Source of the DNA: Olivibacter domesticus
GTDB lineage: Bacteria > Bacteroidota > Bacteroidia > Sphingobacteriales > Sphingobacteriaceae
Assembly: GCF_900109575.1 (NCBI RefSeq)
Contig: NZ_FOAF01000001.1
Span: 1,955,662 to 2,019,661 of the forward strand
Reading direction: 5' to 3'
Length of the DNA: 64,000 nucleotides
In this document: piece after piece, positions 46,397-56,252 of the stretch
Layout of the letters: each line of letters begins with the position of its first letter
Position numbering within the stretch: position 1 is the first letter of the stretch
Program-made: the position numbers and the translations under genes
The notes under the pieces: generated by a model
Database searches by the model: none
What the model was told of the DNA's origin: nothing
Seen by the model: only the letters and a program-made list of their open reading frames with translations

Positions 46397-47509
46397 ATGA
46401 ACACTAATAGAAATTTCTTGTTATCCTTCTGTTTATTAGGTTCTGTTTTCCTCCTTTCAAGGTGTGGGACACCGGTACAAAAGGCCGAAGCTGAAAATAA
46501 ACCGTCATCTAAAGAAGAGCCGGCCATGGAAACTTTTAAACTTACTACAGGGGAACTGTCATCAACGATAAAAATTCCAGGGGAATTAATCGCATTTCAA
46601 CAGGTTGATCTTTATGCTAAGGTGAGCAGCTTTGTAAAAAAACTCTATGTAGACGTAGGTAGTGTAGTTACAGCAGGCCAGCTGTTAGCAACCATGGAAG
46701 CACCAGAACTCAATTCGCAGCTAGCGGGAGCTGAATCACGTTTAAAGTCCCAAGAAGCAGTATATCTGGCAAGCAAAGCTACTTACCAACGCTTGCTTGA
46801 AACAAGCAAAACTCCCGGCACTGTATCGCAAAATGACCTTGATCTTGCACTTGCTAAACAGAACTCTGATTTAGCTCAGTTCCAAGCGGCCGAAGCAGCA
46901 CATCGTGAAGTGGGTGATACTAGAAATTATTTAGAGATCCGAGCCCCCTTTTCTGGGATCATAACGGCAAGAAATATAAGCGCAGGAGCATATGTTGGTC
47001 CATCTGGAAAAGGCTCTGAAGCCCCGCTATTTACTTTACAAGAACAAAACAAACTTCGTCTTGTTGTGAGCGTTCCTGAGATGTATACATCCTATCTAAA
47101 TCAACACAATGAAGTAAACTTTACAGTGAAGTCGTTACCAAACGAGACTTTTAACGCAAAAGTAGCGAGATTAGCAGGGGCCCTTGATACTCGACTTCGT
47201 TCACAACGAATTGAAATGGATGTAAACAATGCTAACAAGGTTTTGCTTCCGGGCATGATAACTGAGGTGGAGATACCGCTCACTGGAGAGGAACACACCT
47301 TCGTTGTTCCCTTGGAAGCAGTTCTTAATTCCACTTTGGGCACCTATGTCATCAAAGTGGAGCATGACAGTACAAAATGGATTCCCATAAAAACGGGTCG
47401 ACAAGCGGATGGTAAAATGGAGATTTTCGGAAACCTCAAAGAATCCGATCAACTAGTAAAATTAGCGACTGAAGAGGTAAGGGATCAAGAACCCTTTCAA
47501 GCCAATTAG
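46397..47509 (+). CDS. RND periplasmic adaptor lipoprotein (operon 1)
   Basis: 370 residues. Lipoprotein signal with Cys in LLSRCGTP (residue 23). Membrane-fusion-protein order: barrel front, lipoyl half (VDLYAKVSSFVKKLYVDVGSVVTAGQLLATMEAPEL), alpha-hairpin about residues 110-165, second lipoyl half (IRAPFSGIITARNISAGAYVG) and beta-barrel. Last gene of the pump operon (4-bp gap); a strong terminator follows. Confidence 0.88.
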   Translation: MNTNRNFLLSFCLLGSVFLLSRCGTPVQKAEAENKPSSKEEPAMETFKLTTGELSSTIKIPGELIAFQQVDLYAKVSSFVKKLYVDVGSVVTAGQLLATMEAPELNSQLAGAESRLKSQEAVYLASKATYQRLLETSKTPGTVSQNDLDLALAKQNSDLAQFQAAEAAHREVGDTRNYLEIRAPFSGIITARNISAGAYVGPSGKGSEAPLFTLQEQNKLRLVVSVPEMYTSYLNQHNEVNFTVKSLPNETFNAKVARLAGALDTRLRSQRIEMDVNNANKVLLPGMITEVEIPLTGEEHTFVVPLEAVLNSTLGTYVIKVEHDSTKWIPIKTGRQADGKMEIFGNLKESDQLVKLATEEVRDQEPFQAN

Positions 47510-47548
47510 CGCTTAGCAATTAAGAAAAAAAATTCAGAACATATCCCT

Positions 47549-47588
47549 AAAAGGTCTTCCTGGAAGTTTTTCTAGGAAGACCTTTTTT
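47549..47588 (+). terminator. Terminator of efflux operon 1
   Basis: Perfect 13-bp arms AAAAGGTCTTCCT / AGGAAGACCTTTT with a 12-nt loop and six T at the end, 40 bp after the adaptor stop. Confidence 0.88.
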
Positions 47589-47710
47589 ATTTACCACCTG
47601 TTGCTATTAGCGCTTATATTTGCCTTATTATTTTGGATATAAATAATAATAATCGAATACATGAATCCATATACCTAATTTAGGTTATCTAAATACACAT
47701 AACAATTACC

Positions 47711-48097
47711 ATGGGAGAGTCATTTATACTGAACGTTGTTAAAGAACCTCTACAATCGCTTATGGAAGGAAAAAATACTATTTCCAACTTGCTAAACGCA
47801 CTATTTATGAATGGTACTGAAGGCGCATCTAAGCTCGTAACAGCCCTGATAGGATATCACTGGTTTGAAGGAGGTGCGCCGGATTATAAAAACTTGCAAA
47901 TTACCGATTGTCAGATTGATACCTTAACATTACGGGGCTTCATGCACATTACATATCTTCTTGAACGAACGTTTGGTTGCGCTGACATACAAACTACACA
48001 AACAGAAAATCAAAAATGGCATTTTACAATTGACACAGCATCTGCGGTTATTATTTTTGAAGGACCCAATGACCCAAACCGGCAGGATGAAATTTAG
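47711..48097 (+). CDS. Hypothetical protein, 128 residues
   Basis: No family recognised. Soluble and alpha/beta mixed, acidic end (FEGPNDPNRQDEI), no signal peptide. Starts within 20 bp of AT-rich sequence with ATGGGAGAG. Same strand as the downstream permease but 158 bp away, so co-transcription is uncertain. Confidence 0.6.
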   Translation: MGESFILNVVKEPLQSLMEGKNTISNLLNALFMNGTEGASKLVTALIGYHWFEGGAPDYKNLQITDCQIDTLTLRGFMHITYLLERTFGCADIQTTQTENQKWHFTIDTASAVIIFEGPNDPNRQDEI

Positions 48098-48255
48098 CGA
48101 ACTCGTTATTTTGTACGCAACCGTACATGTAATTGTATCAGAACCGAACACCAAGTCAAAGCATAAACCAAACAACACTCTTTAAATCAACTTTTTACAA
48201 ACATGGCATTAAGATAGTAAATAGGTAAACGTAGGATATCACATCAATAGCGTTT

Positions 48256-50601
48256 ATGATTAAAAACTATTTTAAATCGGCCTGGAGAGCGCTTCTCAAA
48301 AACAGAACAGCGAGTGCAATAAATATCAGCGGACTGGCTGTTGGTCTAGGTATTGGCATCATTGTAATCATATGGATAACGCATCAATTCAGTTACGATA
48401 AATTCCATAAGAACTATGCTAACATTTATCTGTTGATGACAAAGTCAAAGACAAACGGAGAAATTGGAATAGGTAAGGAAACTCCTGCCCCCTTAACAAA
48501 ACAAGTTTTAAACGAACTCCCTGAGATAAAGACGACAGCGAGAACGAGTCAGCCAAACCAGCAATTACTTAGAGTAGGCGAAAAAAATATTTATGAGCTA
48601 GGGATGTATGCTGAACCCACATTCTTTGACATGATGACATTTAAAACGTTGGCAGGAGATCCACGAGTAGCGCTCAATCAATCAGGCTCAGTCGTAATAA
48701 CAGAACGGACTGCAAAAAAGCTATTTGGAGATGAAAACCCAATAGGCAAATTAATAGACCATAACAATAGCCAAGTACTAAAGGTGGAAGCCGTCATTGC
48801 TGACGTACCCGAAAATAGCACCAATCAGTTTGACGTGGTTTTTCCTTTTAAAGATTTTGAACGCGAGAACAGTAATTGGATAGAGCGGTGGGATTATTAT
48901 ATCATAACAACCTGGGTGCAAACACTACATCGAACCGATCATACACTACTAGATAAGCGCATCAATGGACTCTTTCATAAAAAGCAGAAAGAAACTGGTT
49001 CCCTGTTCACATACCCTTTAGCCGACTTAAGACTTTACAATGAATTTAAAAATGGAGAACCGAGCGGTGGACGGATTTATGCAGTAGTTCTTCTTGGTGT
49101 AATTGGGTTATCCGTATTATTAATAGCTTGTATAAACTTCATGAACCTAACAACTGCTCAATCACAACGACGCGCCAAGGAAGTTGGTGTAAGAAAAGTG
49201 GTAGGCGCAACACGTTGGCAAACGATTTTCCAGTTTCTTACAGAAGCCTTCTTGTTAACCTTGGTGGCCACTGTGTTGGGTATTTCTATAGCAAAAATTG
49301 GCCTCCCACTGTTAAATGAAGTTACCACAAGTAACATCCCTTTTGATCTCCTAAAGGGAAATATTTGGCTAATCTTCATCCCGTTAATTATTTTTACCGC
49401 ACTGGTTGCAGGAAGCTACCCCGCTTTTTTTCTCAGCAAATTTAAACCAACGGATACATTAAAAGGTATTTCTGCAGGCAAGAACAATAAATTTTCGTTA
49501 CGCAAAGTGCTCGTAACCTTTCAGTTTATAGTTTCCATATTTTTGATCATTACCAGCATTGTAATTTTTAAACAGTTGGAATTCTCCAAGGGCCGACCAG
49601 TAGGTTATAACCCCGACAATCTGATACAAGTTGTAGCACATGGTGAAATGGCCGAAAAATTTACAGTAATGAAAAGTGCACTTCTCCAAATCCCGGGAGT
49701 CAGCAATGTTACCGCTGGAAATGACAATCTACTCCAATTTGGCGGGTCGGTAACAGGACTAGGGTGGACTGGAAAAACACCCGATCAAGATTTTTCTATC
49801 ACGATGACAAGTGTTCAATTTGATTGGATAAAGACAATTGGAGCTAAAATAGTGGAAGGTCGGGATTTCAATGAAACTTACGGTAGCGATACAGCATCCT
49901 GCTTAATTAATGAGGCCGCTGTAAGGAAAATGGGACTAAAAGCTCCTGTTATCGGTAAAATTGTAGGCGATAAAGAAGTCATCGGTGTTGTGGGAGACTT
50001 CATTTACAACAATCCTAATAGTTCTACAGCTCCAATGATTATTAACTATGGTGCTAATCCTATGTCCAACTTTTTTGTACGAATAAGTGAGCATGCCGAT
50101 AGGAAGAAAATACTACAGGAGATTGAACAACTAGTGAAAAGACAAAACCCAAATTATCCTTTTGAATACCGCTTTATAAGCGAAGAATATCAGCGTAAAT
50201 TCGACAATATGTATACTGCGGGGAAATTGATCAATACCATTAGCGTACTAGCTATTATTATCTCTTGCTTAGGACTATATGGATTATCGGCTTATGTAGC
50301 AGAAATAAGGGCCAAAGAAATAGGCATCAGAAAAGTACTAGGAGCCAATATTAAACAAATATGGTCGTCATTATCAAGAGATTTCCTCTTACCGGTTGGG
50401 TTAGCATTTTTAATTGTTACGCCTATTGCCATTTTCGCAATGGACTTAGTACTTTCCAACTGGGAGCATCACGTCAGTCTTTCTTGGTGGATATTTGCCC
50501 TAGCTGGTTTGATAGCACTAACCATATCCGTACTAACAGTAAGCTACCATGCCATTAAAGCTGCGCTGGTAAATCCAGTGGAATCGCTTAAAACAGAGTA
50601 A
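48256..50601 (+). CDS. MacB/FtsX-type ABC permease, second paralogue
   Basis: 781 residues with the same plan as the protein at 9364: front MIKNYFKSAWRALLKNRTASAINISGLAVG, MacB_PCD domain, FtsX domain with NFMNLTTAQSQRRAKEVGVRKVVGATRWQ, second periplasmic domain, second FtsX domain with AKEIGIRKVLGANIKQIW and the end VNPVESLKTE. No ATPase gene nearby. The 10-bp phased array found before the other copy is not present here. Function: mechanotransmission-type envelope export; substrate unknown. Confidence 0.85.
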   Translation: MIKNYFKSAWRALLKNRTASAINISGLAVGLGIGIIVIIWITHQFSYDKFHKNYANIYLLMTKSKTNGEIGIGKETPAPLTKQVLNELPEIKTTARTSQPNQQLLRVGEKNIYELGMYAEPTFFDMMTFKTLAGDPRVALNQSGSVVITERTAKKLFGDENPIGKLIDHNNSQVLKVEAVIADVPENSTNQFDVVFPFKDFERENSNWIERWDYYIITTWVQTLHRTDHTLLDKRINGLFHKKQKETGSLFTYPLADLRLYNEFKNGEPSGGRIYAVVLLGVIGLSVLLIACINFMNLTTAQSQRRAKEVGVRKVVGATRWQTIFQFLTEAFLLTLVATVLGISIAKIGLPLLNEVTTSNIPFDLLKGNIWLIFIPLIIFTALVAGSYPAFFLSKFKPTDTLKGISAGKNNKFSLRKVLVTFQFIVSIFLIITSIVIFKQLEFSKGRPVGYNPDNLIQVVAHGEMAEKFTVMKSALLQIPGVSNVTAGNDNLLQFGGSVTGLGWTGKTPDQDFSITMTSVQFDWIKTIGAKIVEGRDFNETYGSDTASCLINEAAVRKMGLKAPVIGKIVGDKEVIGVVGDFIYNNPNSSTAPMIINYGANPMSNFFVRISEHADRKKILQEIEQLVKRQNPNYPFEYRFISEEYQRKFDNMYTAGKLINTISVLAIIISCLGLYGLSAYVAEIRAKEIGIRKVLGANIKQIWSSLSRDFLLPVGLAFLIVTPIAIFAMDLVLSNWEHHVSLSWWIFALAGLIALTISVLTVSYHAIKAALVNPVESLKTE

Positions 50602-50616
50602 ATTTCAATATCGGGA

Positions 50617-50796
50617 TCAAGAAGAAAAACCTCTCGGATTTCTACTAATTTTGGGAGTATCATGCTTTCGCGGATGTTTACTATCGGAAAAGCTTTCATC
50701 TCTGCCTTTTAATTTACTACGGGTAGCCGCAGACATTTTAGTTTTGTTTGTAACCTGATCATCCTTCTTTGCTGTTTCTTTTTTCTGTGCACTCAT
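50617..50796 (-). CDS. Small lysine-rich hypothetical protein, 59 residues
   Basis: I translated this from the reverse strand: starts MSAQKKETAKKDD at 50796, stop TGA at 50619-50617. Very basic and polar (Lys, Arg, Ser, Thr), with SAATRSKLKGRDESFSDSKHPRKHDTPK in the middle, so probably disordered and possibly nucleic-acid binding. Such short Lys/Ser-rich stress-type proteins are frequent in the phylum, but I do not recognise a named family. It converges with the permease (15-bp gap). Confidence 0.55.
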   Translation of the reverse strand: MSAQKKETAKKDDQVTNKTKMSAATRSKLKGRDESFSDSKHPRKHDTPKISRNPRGFSS

Positions 50797-50869
50797 AACA
50801 TAATACTATTTAGTTATTTAACAATCAATTACTTAAAAAAACAAAGAAGACTACCTATTGTTTGTATTA

Positions 50870-51553
50870 TTATCCTTTTGCTCCGGCTGCCTCCAATATT
50901 TTCAGGAGTGCTTCTTTATTGTATTTACGCGCCAACTGTAAAGGCGTAAGCCCATCCTTATCAGGTATATTAATATCGCAACCACCTTCAATTAGATAAT
51001 GAAGTATTTGTTGATATTTTTCGCTTCCATCCGTCAATACTACTACCTCTAAAACGGCTGTCCAACCTAAATAATTAACGTGATCCTTTGGAAAATCTTT
51101 CAGACTAAGCAAGTATTTAACCATTTCCGGATGTCCCTTTTCGGCTGCAGGAATCAATCCCGTTCCACCGAACCTGTTTAGCAAATGGAAATCGGCTCCA
51201 GCCATAACGCATAGCTTTGCTATTTCTAGGTAACCACTTGCTGCTGCATATAAGAACGGAGAGTTCTTAATATCATCTTGGGCGTTTACATCTGCGCCAG
51301 CCTTTATTAACATGTTAGCACATGAAATATGATTACCGTAAGTTGCACACATTAAAGCGGTTCGCCCATTATTATCTCTTGCATTTATATCTTTTACTTG
51401 CTTGATATAAATTGCTACTTTTTCATCTAAACCTGCTTGCGCGGCATAAATTAATGCCTTTTCCATATCATCCATTTGCTTATTATTTATGGCACTCCTG
51501 CTGGCCGTTTGTATGGACAGCAAGAGCATACCGATCATTATTATCCTGTTCAT
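50870..51553 (-). CDS. Secreted ankyrin-repeat protein
   Basis: 227 residues with a short hydrophobic signal (IIMIGMLLLSIQTAS). About five ankyrin repeats: DNNGRTALMCATYGNHISCANMLIKAGADVNAQ, IKNSPFLYAAASGYLEIAKLCVMAGADFHLL, FGGTGLIPAAEKGHPEMVKYLLSL, a divergent one, and KDGLTPLQLARKYNKEALLKILEAAGA. Ankyrins bind proteins; partner unknown. In bacteria such small periplasmic ankyrins often accompany catalases or toxin-immunity genes, none of which are here. Confidence 0.8.
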   Translation of the reverse strand: MNRIIMIGMLLLSIQTASRSAINNKQMDDMEKALIYAAQAGLDEKVAIYIKQVKDINARDNNGRTALMCATYGNHISCANMLIKAGADVNAQDDIKNSPFLYAAASGYLEIAKLCVMAGADFHLLNRFGGTGLIPAAEKGHPEMVKYLLSLKDFPKDHVNYLGWTAVLEVVVLTDGSEKYQQILHYLIEGGCDINIPDKDGLTPLQLARKYNKEALLKILEAAGAKG

Positions 51554-51657
51554 CTTTATCTATTAACAATTAAAGGCAAATTTCATTGATTTATAGATTA
51601 ATTTCTTATACTGAAACTATTGATTATTGTTTAATTCGTAACATCTGGCATTAAGGG

Positions 51658-52527
51658 CTATGATGTATGCAAGCTGGCAGACCGAAATACAGACGGTGAA
51701 ACACCCGTGTGTTTTTTAAAAAAATGAGAAAAATAAGCTAGCTCATTATAGCCAAGAAAGAAAGCAATCTCCTGTATATCCATGGTGGTAATAGCAAGCA
51801 TCCGCTTTGCTTCTAGCAGCCTCCTCTCCCTGATTAATGTTCCTGCTTTCTGGCCTAATACTTTTTTACTGATGGTATTGAGATAGCTTGGTGTAACCAA
51901 TAACTTATCTGCATAGAACTGTACATTACCTGCTATATGATAAGACGTTTCCAATAGCGTTTTAAATTTCTCAATTAAACGGTGTGGGGCGGGTAGTATA
52001 TCGCTGTGACTCCATTGATTATAGTGCCACCTCGATAATAAGCTCAATATAATGGTTAATCGGTGATTTAATATACGGGTACTATATACTTCCTTTTTTT
52101 TAATCTCTTGCTGTATCTGGCTAATCTCGTTAGAAATTAATTTGTACTGATCTTCCAATATATCTATAAAAGGATTATTCCCTGGCTTGAACATTGGCCA
52201 TTCACTCATCAATACATAATTAGTAATAAAACTTGCTTTAAAGAATAGTTGGAAACCAGTCGTTTGTTCACTCATATTCCAAAAGTGCGTTTGCCCTGGC
52301 GCGACAAAAAATATTCTCCGATCATGCACTGTATAATCTTTCGCATCTATATTATGTATACCATTTCCGGATGCTATACATAAAACCAGATAAAAATCGT
52401 GTTTATGTGGATTGGACAATTTATTCTTTCCCTCCTCTTGTTGTTCAAGTATTACTAAATCTGAGAAATCAGGCTCGATAATATCTTCTATTTTCAACAA
52501 CGGTATTGATTTAGTTGTCTTTTTCAT
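51658..52527 (-). CDS. AraC-family transcriptional regulator (cupin front)
   Basis: 289 residues. Cupin-like sensor: KHDFYLVLCIASGNGIHNIDAKDYTVHDRRIFFVAPGQTHFW. C-terminal HTH pair: NVQFYADKLLVTPSYLNTISKKVLGQKAGTLIRERRLLEAKRML and DIQEIAFFLGYNELAYFSHFFKKHTGVSPSVFR. Divergent from the amidohydrolase gene with a gap of about 110-140 bp, so that gene is the obvious target. Confidence 0.85.
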   Translation of the reverse strand: MKKTTKSIPLLKIEDIIEPDFSDLVILEQQEEGKNKLSNPHKHDFYLVLCIASGNGIHNIDAKDYTVHDRRIFFVAPGQTHFWNMSEQTTGFQLFFKASFITNYVLMSEWPMFKPGNNPFIDILEDQYKLISNEISQIQQEIKKKEVYSTRILNHRLTIILSLLSRWHYNQWSHSDILPAPHRLIEKFKTLLETSYHIAGNVQFYADKLLVTPSYLNTISKKVLGQKAGTLIRERRLLEAKRMLAITTMDIQEIAFFLGYNELAYFSHFFKKHTGVSPSVFRSASLHTS

Positions 52528-52667
52528 AACACTACGGAATTATTAAACAATACAAATTTATAAAGATCTGGTCTATTATGCCTCCATAATTTTGTTGAAA
52601 ATAAAACTAGATTTGTTTTTTTTATAACAGTTTATTGAAGAAAATTTTTAATGCATTCATTTGTGTT

Positions 52668-54050
52668 ATGAAAAGAGCACTTCCACTTTTAATGTTCACA
52701 ATGTTTAGCCTTTATGCCTTAGCGCAGCAAGCTCCTTCCATTGATCTTATCATCAGTAACTGCAAAGTCATTAACATGGCTGACGGATCGATAACGCAAG
52801 GGCAAAGCGTCGCTATAAAGAATGGAAAAATTATTGACGTTCATTCTGACAAGTATATCAAAAACAAATATCAAGCTGCTCAATATATACAGGCCGAGGG
52901 CAGATATGTGATGCCTGGATTATGGGATATGCATATGCATTTCGGAGGAGGAGATAGTACCCTTCATGAAAACAAAAATTTTCTTGCTCTATACCTCGCG
53001 CATGGCGTAACCAGTATTCGGGATATGGCGGCTGATATAAGCAAAAGTGTAGTAAAATGGAGAGATGAAATAAATAATGATCAGCTGACTGGGCCGCGTA
53101 TTTTTACCTCTGGACCCAAATTAGAAGGGTACAAACCTATATGGAAAGGTGTGTTACAGGTGGGCACACCCGAAGAGGTTGAAAGTGCTTTAGATTCGCT
53201 GCAAAAATTAAATGTCGATTTTGTAAAAATTACAGAAAACACCTTAAAACCTGATATTTACTTATATGCATTAAAAGCTGTTAAAGCACGCGGGCTGAGG
53301 AGTTCAGCGCATATTCCGTCTTCTTTAACATTAAACGAAGTAATAGATGCAGGATTAAATTCGGTAGAGCATCTCGGTTACGCATACAACGCTGGGATTC
53401 CCAAAGCAGCCACTGCTTCGAAAGCATCACAATTTAATGCAGAATATGCGAAACAGCAATACAGATATATGGCTAACCATCATGTGTTCATTACGCCGAC
53501 TTTATTAGGAAGCTATATTATTTCACATCTTGATGAAGACTCCCATACGAATGATGCCTATTTAAAATATATTGGTCGCGGAATAAAAAACACGTATTCA
53601 TGGCGTGTAGATCGAGCTAAAAACATAAGCGCAGAAGCGAGTAAACAACGCCACGAAAACTACGATAATGTTAGCAAAATACTTCCTCTACTTCAAAGTG
53701 AGGGCGTAAAAATAATGGCGGGTACAGATGCAGGTTATTTAAACTCCTTTGTTTATCCAGGTATCGGCATACACCAAGAATTAGCGCTCATGGTGAAGGC
53801 CGGATTAAGTCCGCTGCAGGCTTTGCAAGCATCAGTAGTAAACTCACCTGCATTTCTTGGTTTAACAGAATATGGATCGGTTGCGAAAGACAAACGTGCC
53901 GATTTAATACTTTTAGATCAAAATCCCATTGAAAATATTGAAGCAACGCAAAAGATACATTCGGTGATTGTTAAGGGAGTGGTGTTTGACCGTCGTCAAC
54001 TAGATAAATTCTTAAAGGACGTAGCAGATCAAAATGTTAGCGGTCTATAA
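52668..54050 (+). CDS. Secreted amidohydrolase (imidazolonepropionase/prolidase-like)
   Basis: 460 residues from ATG 52668, which opens into a clean signal peptide (MKRALPLLMFTMFSLYALAQQ); ATG 52635 would add 11 residues. Metal-dependent hydrolase of the amidohydrolase superfamily: MPGLWDMHMHFGG gives the HxH pair, LDFVKIT-like VDFVKITEN carries the carboxylated-Lys position, SAHIPSS and SVEHLGYA further His, and MAGTDAGY the final Asp. Related periplasmic enzymes cleave dipeptides or cyclic amides. Divergent from an AraC regulator; the stop overlaps the convergent NAT gene by 14 bp. Confidence 0.82.
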   Translation: MKRALPLLMFTMFSLYALAQQAPSIDLIISNCKVINMADGSITQGQSVAIKNGKIIDVHSDKYIKNKYQAAQYIQAEGRYVMPGLWDMHMHFGGGDSTLHENKNFLALYLAHGVTSIRDMAADISKSVVKWRDEINNDQLTGPRIFTSGPKLEGYKPIWKGVLQVGTPEEVESALDSLQKLNVDFVKITENTLKPDIYLYALKAVKARGLRSSAHIPSSLTLNEVIDAGLNSVEHLGYAYNAGIPKAATASKASQFNAEYAKQQYRYMANHHVFITPTLLGSYIISHLDEDSHTNDAYLKYIGRGIKNTYSWRVDRAKNISAEASKQRHENYDNVSKILPLLQSEGVKIMAGTDAGYLNSFVYPGIGIHQELALMVKAGLSPLQALQASVVNSPAFLGLTEYGSVAKDKRADLILLDQNPIENIEATQKIHSVIVKGVVFDRRQLDKFLKDVADQNVSGL

Positions 54051-54843
54051 CCGCTAACGCTTCTTCTAAATTATGAATTGAACTGGTACAAATTCCAAAT
54101 ACCTCTTCCAATGTTTTGATAATCTTCTCTTTATTAGGCAATTCAAAGGATTCCTTTCTACCACTGTTATAACGAATATTTAGTATATTGTTGTTTAGCG
54201 AATAGCGTCCGTCGTCGTCTACTTTTGTTGCAATCAACTGCTTGGTAAAGTGAGAATCTGGATGAGTGGATACATACCAATTAGCAACTTTATAGTCGAT
54301 GGGTGCAATAATCTCTGTATAGAAATGGTAAATCGGCCGCCATTCATTTTGTTGCAATACCTGTAAAATATAATATTTTTCCTTCTGTATAATTCGAAAT
54401 ATGCCGTGCTGAGTCTCCTGCACAATATCTGGAGAGAATAGCAGGGGTGCTGTTAAAGTCATCGCACCAAAGCCAACATCCGCAATGTACTGTTGACCGT
54501 CTAGCAATATTAACAACAGCATATGGGTACGGGCCGGAACGGTGGTTAAATCATTATTCCAAACCACCCTACCCCATAGCCCATTCACGTCAAACCCTAT
54601 TGCTGTTAGTACTTCCTTCAACAACGTGTTTTGCTCAAAACAATATCCTCCTCGTTCGTCTTCAACCAACTTTTCGAAAACATCTTCTATATTTAAGCTT
54701 ACGTGCCTACCTGTAAGCGGATTTAAATTTTCAAAAGGAATATATTTTGGATGTAACCGGTGTATTTCCATCAATGTTTCTAATGTAGCCTGAACCGGTC
54801 CCTTATAATGTATCCGGTCAAAATATGCTCTTAAATTTATCAT
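54037..54843 (-). CDS. nat: Arylamine N-acetyltransferase
   Basis: 268 residues from ATG 54843 (MINLRAYFDRIHYKG, the usual NAT opening); an ATG at 54876 would run into the TolC gene. Catalytic triad at family-standard positions: Cys68 in RGGYCFEQN, His107 in ARTHMLLL, Asp122 in YIADVGFG. Transfers acetyl from acetyl-CoA to arylamines and hydrazines; in actinobacteria relatives serve in biosynthesis. Notably it is the last gene of an RND efflux operon (16-bp gap after the TolC gene), suggesting joint detoxification. Overlaps the convergent amidohydrolase 3' end by 14 bp. Confidence 0.88.
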   Translation of the reverse strand: MINLRAYFDRIHYKGPVQATLETLMEIHRLHPKYIPFENLNPLTGRHVSLNIEDVFEKLVEDERGGYCFEQNTLLKEVLTAIGFDVNGLWGRVVWNNDLTTVPARTHMLLLILLDGQQYIADVGFGAMTLTAPLLFSPDIVQETQHGIFRIIQKEKYYILQVLQQNEWRPIYHFYTEIIAPIDYKVANWYVSTHPDSHFTKQLIATKVDDDGRYSLNNNILNIRYNSGRKESFELPNKEKIIKTLEEVFGICTSSIHNLEEALAVIDR

Positions 54844-54859
54844 AATATTTAATGTCTGC

Positions 54860-56248
54860 TTAATTCCACCCGCCACCTAAAGCATGGTATAAGGTTATGA
54901 CTGACTGCCATTTAAGCCATTGATCATTTATATGATCTAATTGCGCAGCCAGAAGATTCTGCTCTGCCAATAGCACATCTGTGTAATTGGTGTAGGAGCT
55001 ATAATTTAACAGTTTTTTATTATAATCTACTGCTTTCTGTAACGCTTTTAATTGCTTCGTTCGTATTTCTTGCTGTGTTAAAGCTGTCTGATAAGCATAC
55101 AAAGCATCTGAAACTTCTTTACCAGCTTGTAGAACAGACTTTTTAAATTGAAAGTATGCTTCTGTTTTTTTTATTTTCGAAATCGATAGCTTTGTTTTAT
55201 TAACACTTCTATTAAAGATTGGTTGTGTTAATCCTCCCATAATATTGGCAAAAAAACCCGACGGCGTAAACCATTGCTGTAAATCATAACTTGTATATCC
55301 GGCTGAAGCTGTAATATTAAATGCTGGGTAAAAATTTGCCCGAGCTGCGTTTTCATCTTCAAGTGTCATACGAAGCGCATATTCAGCTATTTGTAAATCC
55401 GGCCTATTTTGCAAAAGTTGAGAAGGAATTCCAATCCGCAAATCAGTATTTAAAGACTGGTGGGCCAATGTTTGTCTTTTTATAGGTGATGATGGCATAG
55501 CTAACAACAAACTCAACGCATTTTCAGCTTCCCTAATTTCTCGTTTAATTGCTGGAACAGCAATTTCCGCGGCATAGTAGTTTGCCTCACTTTGTACAAC
55601 ATCGGCTCCATTAACAACATTTGCTTCTTTCAAGGAATTCATCGTCTTCATGTCTTTCTTTCGATTGCTGACCGTGTTATTTAATATTATCAACTGTTCG
55701 TCGAGTGTTAATAGTTTATAATAAGTCTGTGCTATCTCTGCAATTAACTGTGTCTGTACCGCACGTTTAGCCGATTCCGTTTGTAGCAAGGCGGCCAACG
55801 ATTTTCGCTTTGCGCTTTTTAGTTTTCCCCAAATATCCGCTTCCCAGCTTGCATTTAAACCTACATTATACTGTGTAGCATTGTTTATTATTCCGTACCC
55901 TTGAGGAAACGCAAGCCTTGACTGTGTCATGCTAGCTAATCCGCTAATTTCTGGCAAAAAGGCTGCTTTACTTTGGAACAACAAAGCACGGGCCTCCTCG
56001 ATATGTTGTACGGCTATTTGAATGTCTAAGTTATTTTGAAGTCCTATTTCAATAAAATTTTGAAGCACAGTATCAGCAAACATGCTTTTCCATTGAACTT
56101 GCGCCATTGTAGTAGTATCTCCTTCATACATTGTACTTCGATATAGATGATCAACATTTATTACCGGACGTTCATATTGTTTTCTTACGCTGCAACTAGT
56201 CAAAATGAATAGTATATTGAATAGCCATATATATTTATGTTTAGCCAT
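54860..56248 (-). CDS. NodT/OprM-type TolC outer membrane lipoprotein (operon 2)
   Basis: 462 residues from ATG 56248, which gives a proper lipoprotein signal (MAKHKYIWLFNILFILTSCS, Cys about 19); the frame is open upstream to 56311 inside the pump gene. NodT-family features: YEGDTTTMAQVQWKSMFADTVLQNFIEIGLQNNLDIQIAV, the QTRLAEIAQTYYKLL-like hairpin (QLIAEIAQTYYKLL) and QNRPDLQIAEYALR. Forms the outer membrane tunnel for the pump 4 bp upstream. Confidence 0.88.
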   Translation of the reverse strand: MAKHKYIWLFNILFILTSCSVRKQYERPVINVDHLYRSTMYEGDTTTMAQVQWKSMFADTVLQNFIEIGLQNNLDIQIAVQHIEEARALLFQSKAAFLPEISGLASMTQSRLAFPQGYGIINNATQYNVGLNASWEADIWGKLKSAKRKSLAALLQTESAKRAVQTQLIAEIAQTYYKLLTLDEQLIILNNTVSNRKKDMKTMNSLKEANVVNGADVVQSEANYYAAEIAVPAIKREIREAENALSLLLAMPSSPIKRQTLAHQSLNTDLRIGIPSQLLQNRPDLQIAEYALRMTLEDENAARANFYPAFNITASAGYTSYDLQQWFTPSGFFANIMGGLTQPIFNRSVNKTKLSISKIKKTEAYFQFKKSVLQAGKEVSDALYAYQTALTQQEIRTKQLKALQKAVDYNKKLLNYSSYTNYTDVLLAEQNLLAAQLDHINDQWLKWQSVITLYHALGGGWN

Positions 56249-56252
56249 AATT

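Noticed and set aside
48106-48185. Tail of a frame overlapping the 128-residue gene at 47711 in another phase
   Set aside because: The overlapping frame has no family features and the non-overlapping part is very short.
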